DNA of 11,876 bases from JBCBGF01 sp039820585 (GTDB lineage Bacteria > Pseudomonadota > Alphaproteobacteria > Rhodobacterales > Rhodobacteraceae), in contig JBCBPV010000087.1 of assembly GCA_039820585.1 (NCBI GenBank), positions 1-11,876 on the forward strand. Reading direction: 5' to 3'. The notes beneath the pieces were generated by a model. That model was not told the origin of the DNA. It made no database searches and saw nothing but the letters and a program-made list of their open reading frames with translations. Positions 1 through 6,830 of the stretch are shown in pieces (position 1 is the stretch's first letter; the number at the start of each line of letters is the position of its first letter). A program made the position numbers and the translations under genes.

Positions 1-650
1 CCCCGGGCGAGGATCAGGTTGTTCTTGGCGGTGAACAGGTTGGTGTCCTGACGGATCGCGTCACCAAAGAGGCGCTCGGCATCCTTGAACTCGCCCCGTG
101 TCAGCTTGGAATAGCCCCAGTTATTCAGCACGCCTGCGGGCCGGGTCGTGAGGCCCACAGCGGTCTCGTAAAAGCTGTCGGCCTTTTCCCATTCCTGGTT
201 GCTGTCGGCCACCATCGCTTCCAGCCGGTACCGGCGATAGGTCTCATAGGTGGGCGGGATCTCATCCAGGGCGGCATCCGCCCGGTCCCATTCACCCGAC
301 CGGATCAGCGCATCGGCGTAGTTCACGCGATCTTCGCTGGTGGCCTCGTCAGACGCGACAACTTCACCCCAGACACCCGCGGCCTGAACCGGCCGCTTTG
401 CCCGGATCAGCGAGGCGCCAAGCCCCCGCTTAAGATCAACGCGTTCGGGAAGCTCTGCGCTGGCCTTTGTGAAATAGGCCACCGCTTCGCGGGGATCGGC
501 CGAGGTCAGCATCAGATCGTTGAGGTTTGTCTCATCGATGACGTTCACGCTGTCCAGCGTGCGTTCAACTTCGGCTTCGGGGTTCGGCCCGCAAGCCGAC
601 AGAACGAGCGCACTGCCAAGGCAGAGCGCAGAAATACCAATGTGGCGCAT
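1..650 (-). CDS. TPR-repeat lipoprotein of the tad locus (3' end cut by window edge)
   Basis: The frame opens with ATG at 650 and stays open for 216 codons to the window edge, so the C-terminus is missing. The N-terminus has a hydrophobic stretch ending in the lipobox LSAC with Cys20, so it is predicted to be an exported lipoprotein. The rest is alpha-helical and TPR-like: helix pairs around residues 53-85, 105-130, 150-168 and a clear repeat at about 172-205 (key pattern VLNNWGYSKLTRGEF). TPR lipoproteins of this type (TadD/PilF-like) are thought to help place or assemble the outer-membrane secretin of Tad pili. It lies 27 bp after another TPR lipoprotein gene and shares the MRH start and lipobox layout with it, so it is probably the last known member of the tad transcript here. 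Translation signal: AAGGA about 10 bases before the ATG. Exact role is inferred from position and repeats. Confidence 0.85.
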   Translation of the reverse strand, partial: MRHIGISALCLGSALVLSACGPNPEAEVERTLDSVNVIDETNLNDLMLTSADPREAVAYFTKASAELPERVDLKRGLGASLIRAKRPVQAAGVWGEVVASDEATSEDRVNYADALIRSGEWDRADAALDEIPPTYETYRRYRLEAMVADSNQEWEKADSFYETAVGLTTRPAGVLNNWGYSKLTRGEFKDAERLFGDAIRQDTNLFTAKNNLILAR

Positions 651-677
651 GGTGCCTGCGTCCTTTTTCCTGCTCAA

Positions 678-1250
678 TCAGCCTGTTTGCGGTGTCGCGA
701 GAAGCAGGTATTCGCCCGTCCCCCGCCGCACCAGTACAGGTCCGTCGTTATTGGGGGCAGAATATGCAGGGTTTTCGCGCAAGGCGAGAGCAAGGCGTAA
801 ATTGTTCCGAATTTCGGCACTTTCGCCACTATCGAGCGCAAAGGCGGTCTGGAACACGCGGCTCGCCTCTCCGTATTCTTCGCGCTCCATCAAAACCGCA
901 CCCAGATTGTTCCACGCGGCCGGAAAGCTGTCATCAGCTTCCACCGCGCGGCGCAGGATAGTCTCCGCCTGGCCCAAGCGTCCCAGGCGCAGATTGGCCG
1001 ACCCCAGGGCCGATAGAACATCGACGGTAAAGCCCTGTTCCAAAGCGGCGCGGTTATAGGCGCGGATCGCCAGTTCGTATTCGCCCGCCGCCATCAGGCG
1101 GTGGCCCACGACCAGCCCATCAACGGCGTCTTCCACATCGAACCGGCCGACGGGCGGGAACGGGCTGTCAGACGTGCCAACGCCGCCCGCGGGGGCGCAG
1201 GCGGCGAGAGCTGTGGCAATCAGGGTCAGACCCAGCCAATGATGTCGCAT
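678..1250 (-). CDS. tadD: TadD-like TPR lipoprotein
   Basis: This 190-residue protein begins with a lipoprotein signal (hydrophobic residues 5-15, lipobox LAAC, Cys18). Its middle holds TPR units at roughly 45-71, 76-107 and 110-142; the third has the typical AWNNLGAVLMEREEYGEA pattern, and a fourth helix follows at 146-158. A short, non-repeat tail (160-190) ends the protein. TadD proteins are TPR lipoproteins needed for Flp pilus assembly, probably as scaffold for the secretin. The ATG lies 6 bp after the tadC stop, and its ribosome binding site (AGGGGA) overlaps that TAG stop, pointing to translational coupling. The symbol rests on position directly after tadC; the following gene is also a TPR lipoprotein, so which of the two is the true TadD equivalent is not certain. 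Confidence 0.88.
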   Translation of the reverse strand: MRHHWLGLTLIATALAACAPAGGVGTSDSPFPPVGRFDVEDAVDGLVVGHRLMAAGEYELAIRAYNRAALEQGFTVDVLSALGSANLRLGRLGQAETILRRAVEADDSFPAAWNNLGAVLMEREEYGEASRVFQTAFALDSGESAEIRNNLRLALALRENPAYSAPNNDGPVLVRRGTGEYLLLATPQTG

Positions 1251-1256
1251 GGTCCC

Positions 1257-2255
1257 CTAGAAGAAGCTTGCATTCCCGAGCGTTTCGGAAATCTCGTATA
1301 CCGAAGGCCCGATCAAGATGATCAGCAGCGGCGGCACCGTCAACATCATAGTGGCAAGTGTCATCTTCGTCGGCAATTTGTTGGCCGCTTCTTCGGCCCG
1401 CATCACCCGCTTGTCCCGCATTTCCGAGGCATAGACCCGCAGCGCGTCGGCAATCGACGTACCGAAGGTGGCCGACTGGATCAGAACGGTCACAAAGGAT
1501 GACACATCCGTCACACCCGCCCGGTCCGACATATCGCGCAGAACCGCGGTTCTGTCCTTACCGGCTTTCATCTCATGGCTGACCATCTCGAACTCATCGG
1601 CCAGCGAGGGATAGCCAGAGCGGACCTCTTTGCTCACCCGCACAATGGCCTGGTCCAGGGACTGACCCGCTTCCACGCAAACGAGCATCAGGTCAAGCGC
1701 ATCGGGAAAGCCATTGGTGATCTCTTCCTGGCGTTCCTGCTGGCGCTTCGTCACCCAGTATTTGGGCAGCATATAGCCTGCCAACCCCGGCCCAAGCGAC
1801 ATCATCATCAACTGCTGGGTCGTGGGATCGGCGGTGGCGCTTTTCAGGATCGCGTAAAGCGTGCCAATGATCAGGAAGCCGATGCCCAGAACGAACTGCA
1901 GGAAGTGATAGTTCCGCACCGCATTCTTTGAGCGGTAGCCGGCCTGCAAAAGTTTCAGACGGACGGCGGAATATTCCTCTTCGTCCTTCGGCTCCAGGAA
2001 GTTGGAGTATTTCTCCAACTTGTCGCCCTTGCCGCTGGCCGTGCGCAGCTTTTGCCCGTTCTTGGCATTGGCCGCTGCCGCCTGGTTGCGGCTGCTTTCG
2101 CGCAGCTTGTCCAGCGGATCTTCTTGCTTGCGCAACAAGACCGGCAGGGTCAGCAGGATCAGGAAAAGTCCCAGGATCCCGACCACCAAAAGGGGCCCAA
2201 ACTCGCCAAACCTGTCGGTCAGGAAGGTGTTGAGATTGTTCAGCATCTCGGTCAT
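1257..2255 (-). CDS. tadC: TadC, inner-membrane platform protein of the Tad pilus
   Basis: TadC pairs with TadB to form the inner-membrane platform on which the CpaF motor acts to extrude Flp pilin. The 332-residue product has a membrane segment at about 20-41, a charged cytoplasmic stretch (42-110), two membrane segments at 116-137 and 145-165, a T2SSF (GspF-like) domain at about 185-315 containing the pattern FPDALDLMLVCVEAGQSL (183-200), and a final membrane segment at about 298-318. Length and layout match the family. The ATG at 2255 is 21 bp after the tadB stop with GAGAG upstream. Only 6 bp separate it from the TPR lipoprotein gene downstream. The N-terminal hydrophobic segment plus long linker is the usual alphaproteobacterial TadC form. 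Confidence 0.95.
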   Translation of the reverse strand: MTEMLNNLNTFLTDRFGEFGPLLVVGILGLFLILLTLPVLLRKQEDPLDKLRESSRNQAAAANAKNGQKLRTASGKGDKLEKYSNFLEPKDEEEYSAVRLKLLQAGYRSKNAVRNYHFLQFVLGIGFLIIGTLYAILKSATADPTTQQLMMMSLGPGLAGYMLPKYWVTKRQQERQEEITNGFPDALDLMLVCVEAGQSLDQAIVRVSKEVRSGYPSLADEFEMVSHEMKAGKDRTAVLRDMSDRAGVTDVSSFVTVLIQSATFGTSIADALRVYASEMRDKRVMRAEEAANKLPTKMTLATMMLTVPPLLIILIGPSVYEISETLGNASFF

Positions 2256-2276
2256 CTGTTCTCTCTCAACCCCGCG

Positions 2277-3245
2277 CTACACTTTGATATTCACAAGGGT
2301 CCGCATCACGAAGATATTCGCGACAAGGAAGCCCGCGACAACGAAACAGGCCGGGATAAAGTATTCTGTCCCGCGCACGTCGTCGTAATAGTTGGGATCA
2401 ACCAGGTTGATCATGACCAGCGCACCGATCGGGAAGATCGACAGGAACATGCCCGACCACTTCGCCTCGGCCGTGATCGCCTTGACCCGCCGGAACAGCT
2501 TGAACCGTGCCCGGATCACCTGGGACAACCCGTGCAGAATTTCCGCCAGGTTACCACCTGACTGCTGCTGGATCGTCACGGCCACCGCGAGGAAGCGCAA
2601 ATCCTGCATGTCCATGCGTTCGGCCATCGCTTTCAGCGATTCACTGACATCCCGGCCATAGGCGGATTCATCCGAAATCACGCCCATCTCCGACCCCAGC
2701 GGATCGGGCACTTCCTTGGCCACGATCTGCAACGCAGATGTGAACGGGTGACCCACACGCAAGCTGCGCACCATCAGTTCCACCGCATCGGGAAGCTGTT
2801 CTTCGATCAGCCCCAGGCGCTTTTTCGCCTTCTGGTCGATCCAGACGTAGACACCGCCCACGCCCATCACGATCGAGGTGACAACCCGGATCGGGATCGA
2901 GGCGTCGGTGCCGAAGGTCAGGCCCGCAAAGGCCACGATCCCCAGAAACACCATCATCAGGATCAACTGACCAGGGGTGAAGGCGATGTTCGCCTTCTGC
3001 GCCTTCTGCGCCAAAATCGCGTAGATCGGGATCGACCGCGATTTCATGTGCTGGGACATCTCCTTTCGAAGCTGTTCCAGAACCTGTTCGCGCCCCGCCC
3101 CCTTCTCGAGCATCTCGAGACGGCGGTTCATTCTGTTGTTCAGGCTGATCGATTTGCCGAAAATGACGAGGTAGATACCCTCGACAAGCAGCAGGACGGC
3201 AATAAAGATCAGACCATAGATAATTGGTTCTGCCGACAGGGTCAT
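2277..3245 (-). CDS. tadB: TadB, inner-membrane platform protein of the Tad pilus
   Basis: TadB is the first of the two GspF-related platform proteins of the Tad secretion machine. The 322-residue product has membrane segments at about 8-29, 92-111, 118-135, 262-281 and 296-315. The T2SSF domain spans about 145-280, with the family pattern LPDAVELMVRSLRVGHPF (151-168) and a second conserved stretch around QQQSGGNLAEIL (226-237). The ATG at 3245 is 6 bp after the cpaF stop; the ribosome binding site GGAG sits in the last codons of cpaF, so translation is likely coupled to that of the motor ATPase. TadB and TadC here share the T2SSF fold but little obvious sequence, as is usual for this ancient duplicated pair. 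Confidence 0.95.
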   Translation of the reverse strand: MTLSAEPIIYGLIFIAVLLLVEGIYLVIFGKSISLNNRMNRRLEMLEKGAGREQVLEQLRKEMSQHMKSRSIPIYAILAQKAQKANIAFTPGQLILMMVFLGIVAFAGLTFGTDASIPIRVVTSIVMGVGGVYVWIDQKAKKRLGLIEEQLPDAVELMVRSLRVGHPFTSALQIVAKEVPDPLGSEMGVISDESAYGRDVSESLKAMAERMDMQDLRFLAVAVTIQQQSGGNLAEILHGLSQVIRARFKLFRRVKAITAEAKWSGMFLSIFPIGALVMINLVDPNYYDDVRGTEYFIPACFVVAGFLVANIFVMRTLVNIKV

Positions 3246-3251
3246 TACTCG

Positions 3252-4700
3252 TTACTCCGCCGCGAAGGGTTCGAAGATACTCGGCGGCAGGTCGTAGCCC
3301 CACATCCGGAAGCGTTCCGAAAAGTGGCTGCGAATGCCGGTGGCCGTGAAGTGACCGATGATTTTGTTGTCGGGGGTCAGGCCCACACGCTGGTAGCGGA
3401 AGATCTCTTGCATCGAGATCACTTCCCCTTCCATGCCGGTCACTTCCGTGATCGACACCATGCGCCGTGACCCGTCCTGCAGACGCGACGCCTGCACGAT
3501 CAGGTTCACAGCTGATGAGATCTGGGACCGCACCGCCTTGATCGGCATCTCGATCCCGGCCATCGCGATCATGTTTTCCAGACGGCTCACACCGTCGCGC
3601 GCGCTGTTGGCGTGGATCGTGGTCATCGACCCGTCGTGGCCGGTGTTCATGGCCTGCAACATGTCGATCACTTCCTCGCCCCGCGTTTCCCCCACGATGA
3701 TCCGGTCAGGACGCATCCGCAGGGCGTTTCGCAGACAATCACGCTGCGACACAGCGCCTTTGCCTTCCACGTTCGCCGGTCGGCTTTCCATCCGGCCCAC
3801 ATGGGTCTGTTGCAGCTGAAGTTCCGCGGTATCCTCGATCGTCAGGATCCGCTCATCGTTGTCGATAAAGCTCGACAGCGCGTTCAGGGTGGTCGTTTTA
3901 CCAGAACCCGTACCGCCCGAGACGATGATGTTCAGGCGTGTCGCCACCGCGGCCTGGATATAAGCCGCCATTTCTTCGGTGAAGGCGCCAAAGTTGACCA
4001 GCTCGTCAATGCCAAGCTTTTCCTTCTTGAACTTACGAATGGAAACAAGCGAACCGTCCACCGCAATCGGCGGCACCATCGCGTTGAAACGCGACCCGTC
4101 CTGAAGACGGGCGTCAACATAAGGGTTCGATTCATCGACCCGCCGGCCTACGGCCGACACGATCTTGTCGATGATCCGCAGCAGGTGCTTTTCATCCTTG
4201 AACGTCGTATCGGTCAGTTCCAGCTTACCGGCGCGTTCAACAAACACCTGTTGCGGACCGTTCACCAGAATATCGTTGACCGTCTCGTCCTTCAGAAGCG
4301 GCTCAAGGGGCCCAAGCCCCGTCACTTCGTCAAACAGATCCTGGTTCAGCGTCGCACGTTCTTCGCGGTTCAGCACAACGCCCAGATCTTCCAGCGCCTC
4401 GCCCGCAATCGCGGTAATCTCAGCGCGCAGATCGCTCTCGGACGCTTTTTCAAGCGCCGCAAGGTTCAGGTTGTCCAGAAGCGCCTTGTGCAGCTCAAGC
4501 TTGATCTCGCCCAGCCGCTCTTTACGCTTTTTGTCCTTGTCGGCCGGCGCGGCCTGCGCTGGCGACTTTGCCTGCGGCGCCTTGCGCATGGATGTCGCGG
4601 CTTTCTTGGTCTCTTCCACCGGCGTGTTGGTCTCGACCGCCCTCAGCTCGGTCCCGCCTGGACCGCCAGCGTCGCCTGATTTTTTGTACTTTGAAAACAC
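3252..4700 (-). CDS. cpaF: CpaF/TadA, Tad pilus motor ATPase
   Basis: CpaF is the hexameric secretion ATPase (VirB11/PilT superfamily) that powers Flp pilus extension and, in the Tad family, also retraction. The 482-residue protein has a variable charged linker (1-60), an N-terminal all-helical region (60-130), the N-domain with GLGPLEPLL and VNDILVNGP (128-149), and the ATPase core: Walker A GGTGSGKTT (262-270), Asp box ILTIEDTAEL (285-294), Walker B region RIIVGETRGEE (333-343) and His box GSMTTIHANS (357-366). All key residues are present, so it should be active. The start is GTG at 4700: no ATG lies nearby, the reading frame makes sense from here, and AGGGG is seven bases upstream. It sits 20 bp after cpaE and 6 bp before tadB. 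Confidence 0.97.
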   Translation of the reverse strand: MFSKYKKSGDAGGPGGTELRAVETNTPVEETKKAATSMRKAPQAKSPAQAAPADKDKKRKERLGEIKLELHKALLDNLNLAALEKASESDLRAEITAIAGEALEDLGVVLNREERATLNQDLFDEVTGLGPLEPLLKDETVNDILVNGPQQVFVERAGKLELTDTTFKDEKHLLRIIDKIVSAVGRRVDESNPYVDARLQDGSRFNAMVPPIAVDGSLVSIRKFKKEKLGIDELVNFGAFTEEMAAYIQAAVATRLNIIVSGGTGSGKTTTLNALSSFIDNDERILTIEDTAELQLQQTHVGRMESRPANVEGKGAVSQRDCLRNALRMRPDRIIVGETRGEEVIDMLQAMNTGHDGSMTTIHANSARDGVSRLENMIAMAGIEMPIKAVRSQISSAVNLIVQASRLQDGSRRMVSITEVTGMEGEVISMQEIFRYQRVGLTPDNKIIGHFTATGIRSHFSERFRMWGYDLPPSIFEPFAAE

Positions 4701-4707
4701 GTCACTA

Positions 4708-4714
4708 CCCCTTC
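4708..4714 (-). promoter_or_regulatory. Ribosome binding site deciding the GTG start of cpaF
   Basis: The minus strand reads GAAGGGG here, ending seven bases before the GTG at 4700-4698. It lies inside the 20-bp gap after the cpaE stop. The next in-frame ATG is at codon 38, inside the charged linker and without a comparable purine run, so the GTG start is preferred. Confidence 0.7.
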
Positions 4715-4720
4715 AGGAAA

Positions 4721-5959
4721 TCAGCCGCCTGCGGCTTCGGCTACGTTCAAATCATGGACAGACTGCGCAAGCTTCTGCAGCTCTTTGCGCACCGGGTTCT
4801 TCGCGGCCACTTCCGACAGGGGAAGCCCGTGATCGCCCGCCTGGACGACGGGCTTGCCGCCATCCGGGATCTGCAACTCAATTTTGATGTCCAGACTGTC
4901 GGCCATCCGCTTGACCCGGCTTTTCGCCGTCAGGTCGGTGAACTTCGGCGCCCGGTTCAGCGCATAGCGCAACTTCTCAAACGGCAGTTCCTCACCCTTC
5001 AGGGCCCGGATCAGGCGCAGCGTGTTCTGGGCCGAGCGCATGTCCAACTCGACCATCGCGAAATACACATGCGCGGCGTGCAGCACCGTTTCCGTCCACT
5101 GCACCACGCTCGACGGCATGTCGATGACCACATAGTCAAAGTTCGTGCGCGCGGCTTCGATGATCTTCTGCACATCGCCCTGATCAATCAGATCCAGCGG
5201 CAGCATGTCGGCAGGTGCGGTCAGAACGTGCAGCTTGTCGTTGAATGTCAGAAGCGCCTGCATGAACACATCGTTGTCCATCACCGACGTGTCCTGCAGC
5301 ATCTCGAACACCGTCTCGCGGCGGGGCAGGTCCAGATAGGTGGCCACACTGCCAAACTGCAGATCGAAGTCGATCAGGCACACGCGCGGGGACGGATCGC
5401 CGGGAATATTCGCCAGCTCCCAGGCCAGGTTCACGGCAAAGGTTGTTGACCCTGCACCACCGGCCAGGCCGTGCACCGGCAAAACCACACCGTCGCGGTC
5501 GCCGGTCGCCTTGATCGTGGTGCGCATCTCGGCGGGCACATCGGCCATCGGCGGATTGCGCAGGCGGTCGATTGCATCGTGCAGCGCGCCGTCGGGAAGC
5601 GGGTAGGGGACAAATTCTTCGGCACCAAGCTTCAAAAGCTGGTGCAGGGCGATCGGGCTGACATCTTCGGCGATGACCAGGGCCTTGATGCCCTTGTCCT
5701 TGGCCGCGCGCAGGACCTCGGCCACCTGGCCGATCTCATCCTCGTCCTCTTCGTCAATCGCGATTGCGATGAACTCAAGGCTCTTCGACTCAGACTGGGC
5801 AATGAACACCAGCGCGTCTTCAAAAGACAGGTCGCCCCAGTTCTCGCCAAGTTCGGTTTCCATGTCTTCGATCAGCAGATCGAAGTTCTGAACATCCCGG
5901 CTGACCGTACACGCCACGATCGGCGATGGGTCAGGTTGAAGTGCCGCCGTGCTACTCAT
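4721..5959 (-). CDS. cpaE: CpaE/TadZ, localisation ATPase-like protein of the Tad pilus
   Basis: CpaE/TadZ proteins carry a receiver-like N-terminal domain joined to a ParA/MinD-type domain and place the Tad machine at its site in the cell. In this 412-residue protein the N-terminal domain (about 12-133) is receiver-like (ALVIAED at 93-99, GAEEFVPYPLP at 112-122). The ParA-like domain (about 155-400) has the P-loop region GLAGGAGSTT (164-173), the switch I-like LIDFDLQFG (195-203) and Walker B-like YVVIDMPSS (276-284). The P-loop lacks both the ParA signature lysine and the catalytic P-loop lysine (Ser171 stands there). Loss of the P-loop lysine is known in CpaE relatives; loss of both suggests weak or no ATP hydrolysis. 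ATG at 5959 has GAGGG four bases upstream. A 218-bp gap separates it from the OmpA gene, so it may start a new transcript. Confidence 0.93.
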   Translation of the reverse strand: MSSTAALQPDPSPIVACTVSRDVQNFDLLIEDMETELGENWGDLSFEDALVFIAQSESKSLEFIAIAIDEEDEDEIGQVAEVLRAAKDKGIKALVIAEDVSPIALHQLLKLGAEEFVPYPLPDGALHDAIDRLRNPPMADVPAEMRTTIKATGDRDGVVLPVHGLAGGAGSTTFAVNLAWELANIPGDPSPRVCLIDFDLQFGSVATYLDLPRRETVFEMLQDTSVMDNDVFMQALLTFNDKLHVLTAPADMLPLDLIDQGDVQKIIEAARTNFDYVVIDMPSSVVQWTETVLHAAHVYFAMVELDMRSAQNTLRLIRALKGEELPFEKLRYALNRAPKFTDLTAKSRVKRMADSLDIKIELQIPDGGKPVVQAGDHGLPLSEVAAKNPVRKELQKLAQSVHDLNVAEAAGG

Positions 5960-6133
5960 ATTCCCTCACGTCCTTCCAAAGCGGACGCAAGCGGAACCTA
6001 AACTATGGAGTTCCTTAGGCTTTGTGCCATCAGACCAACCATCCCGCCGGCGTCCAGACGCGCGATACACTCAGAATCGCGCACACCGTTACCAGGGGTG
6101 AAATTGGCCACCAATATTGGCGACATTGAGGCT
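5960..6133 (-). promoter_or_regulatory. cpaE leader with two inverted repeats
   Basis: This stretch between a weak hairpin (6134-6157) and the cpaE start is the natural place for a promoter of the cpaE-cpaF-tadBC-tadD group. It holds an inverted repeat GCGCGAT / ATCGCGC (6060-6066 and 6076-6082, nine bases apart) and a perfect 10-bp palindrome CCAATATTGG (6111-6120). No convincing -35/-10 pair stands out: the best I see on the minus strand is TTGGTG, 17 bases, TAACGG, which is poor. No ORF is supported here. Function as operator or promoter is inference. Confidence 0.35.
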
Positions 6134-6157
6134 AAAAAACCGAAATTATTCGGTTTT
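6134..6157 (-). terminator. Weak intrinsic terminator or attenuator after the OmpA gene
   Basis: The minus strand carries a perfect 9-bp stem AAAACCGAA / TTCGGTTTT with loop TAAT, followed by two further T residues, 20 bases after the OmpA-gene stop. The stem has only three G-C pairs, so it would pause or terminate only partly. It would lower, rather than block, transcription into cpaE. Confidence 0.5.
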
Positions 6158-6177
6158 ATGGGACGAAAGGAAGGTGA

Positions 6178-6825
6178 CTATCCGCCGTCGGTGATCGTGC
6201 CTTCAACGCCGCCATCCGCAGGTTCTTCCGTGGCGCTGGCCACGTATTCGCGGAAGATCACGTTTGCATACTTGCCGTTCAGAAGCGTGGGCGTGCCACC
6301 GACAAAGCCTGACACCTCGGTCACGGTCCGGCGATTGCGCGGCTCGCGATTCTCGGTCACGACCAGCGGCTGGGTTTCCCCGAACGAGGTCACCGCCTCC
6401 AGCCGCGAGCGGCTGATGCCCTGGCTGACCAGGAAGTTCACGACGGTCCGCGCCCGGCGCAGGCCCAGTGATTTGTTGTAAGCGTCCGATCCCACAAGAT
6501 CGGTATGGCCGTAGACGCGGAACGTCACCTCGGGGAACTGCTTGATGAAGTCGGCCTGCTGGCGCAGCGTCGCCCGCGCGGCGCCGTCAAGCACCGCGCT
6601 GTCAAAGGCGAAATTCACCAAGGTGGGCACTTCTTCGCTGAACCGCTTGTTCAGATCCACCACCGCAGACAATTGGCCCGTCTGCAGCAGTTGGTTGGTG
6701 ATTGTTGGATTGCCAAAGCCGCCTTCATCAAGGATGGCACCCGCTTCGGGGCCGGGGCCCGCGGTGCAACCCGCGAGACCCAGGGCAGAGGTTGTGATCA
6801 GAACAAGTTTCAGCTTGGCCGACAT
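6178..6825 (-). CDS. OmpA-domain lipoprotein in the CpaD/RcpB position
   Basis: The 215-residue protein starts with a lipoprotein signal (lipobox LAGC, Cys20) and has an OmpA C-terminal (peptidoglycan-binding) domain at about 68-172: VNFAFDSAVL (70-79), GHTDLVGSDAYNKSLGLRRA (106-125) with the likely peptidoglycan-contact residues Asp109 and Arg124, and NRRT (164-167). A low-complexity tail of about 40 residues follows. It should sit in the outer membrane and grip the cell wall. It lies between the secretin gene and cpaE, where other alphaproteobacteria have CpaD and Pasteurellaceae have RcpB, so I infer that it anchors or stabilises the secretin. The ATG at 6825 follows the secretin stop by 5 bp, with the ribosome binding site GGAG overlapping the secretin's last codons, which supports coupling. 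Confidence 0.9.
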   Translation of the reverse strand: MSAKLKLVLITTSALGLAGCTAGPGPEAGAILDEGGFGNPTITNQLLQTGQLSAVVDLNKRFSEEVPTLVNFAFDSAVLDGAARATLRQQADFIKQFPEVTFRVYGHTDLVGSDAYNKSLGLRRARTVVNFLVSQGISRSRLEAVTSFGETQPLVVTENREPRNRRTVTEVSGFVGGTPTLLNGKYANVIFREYVASATEEPADGGVEGTITDGG

Positions 6826-6830
6826 TGGTC

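Noticed and set aside
3612..4679. Long open frame of 355 codons on the plus strand opposite cpaF, and similar plus-strand frames opposite tadB and the secretin gene.
   Set aside because: They mirror well-identified genes on the minus strand, have His/Arg/Gln-rich composition typical of antisense frames in GC-rich DNA, and match no family I know.
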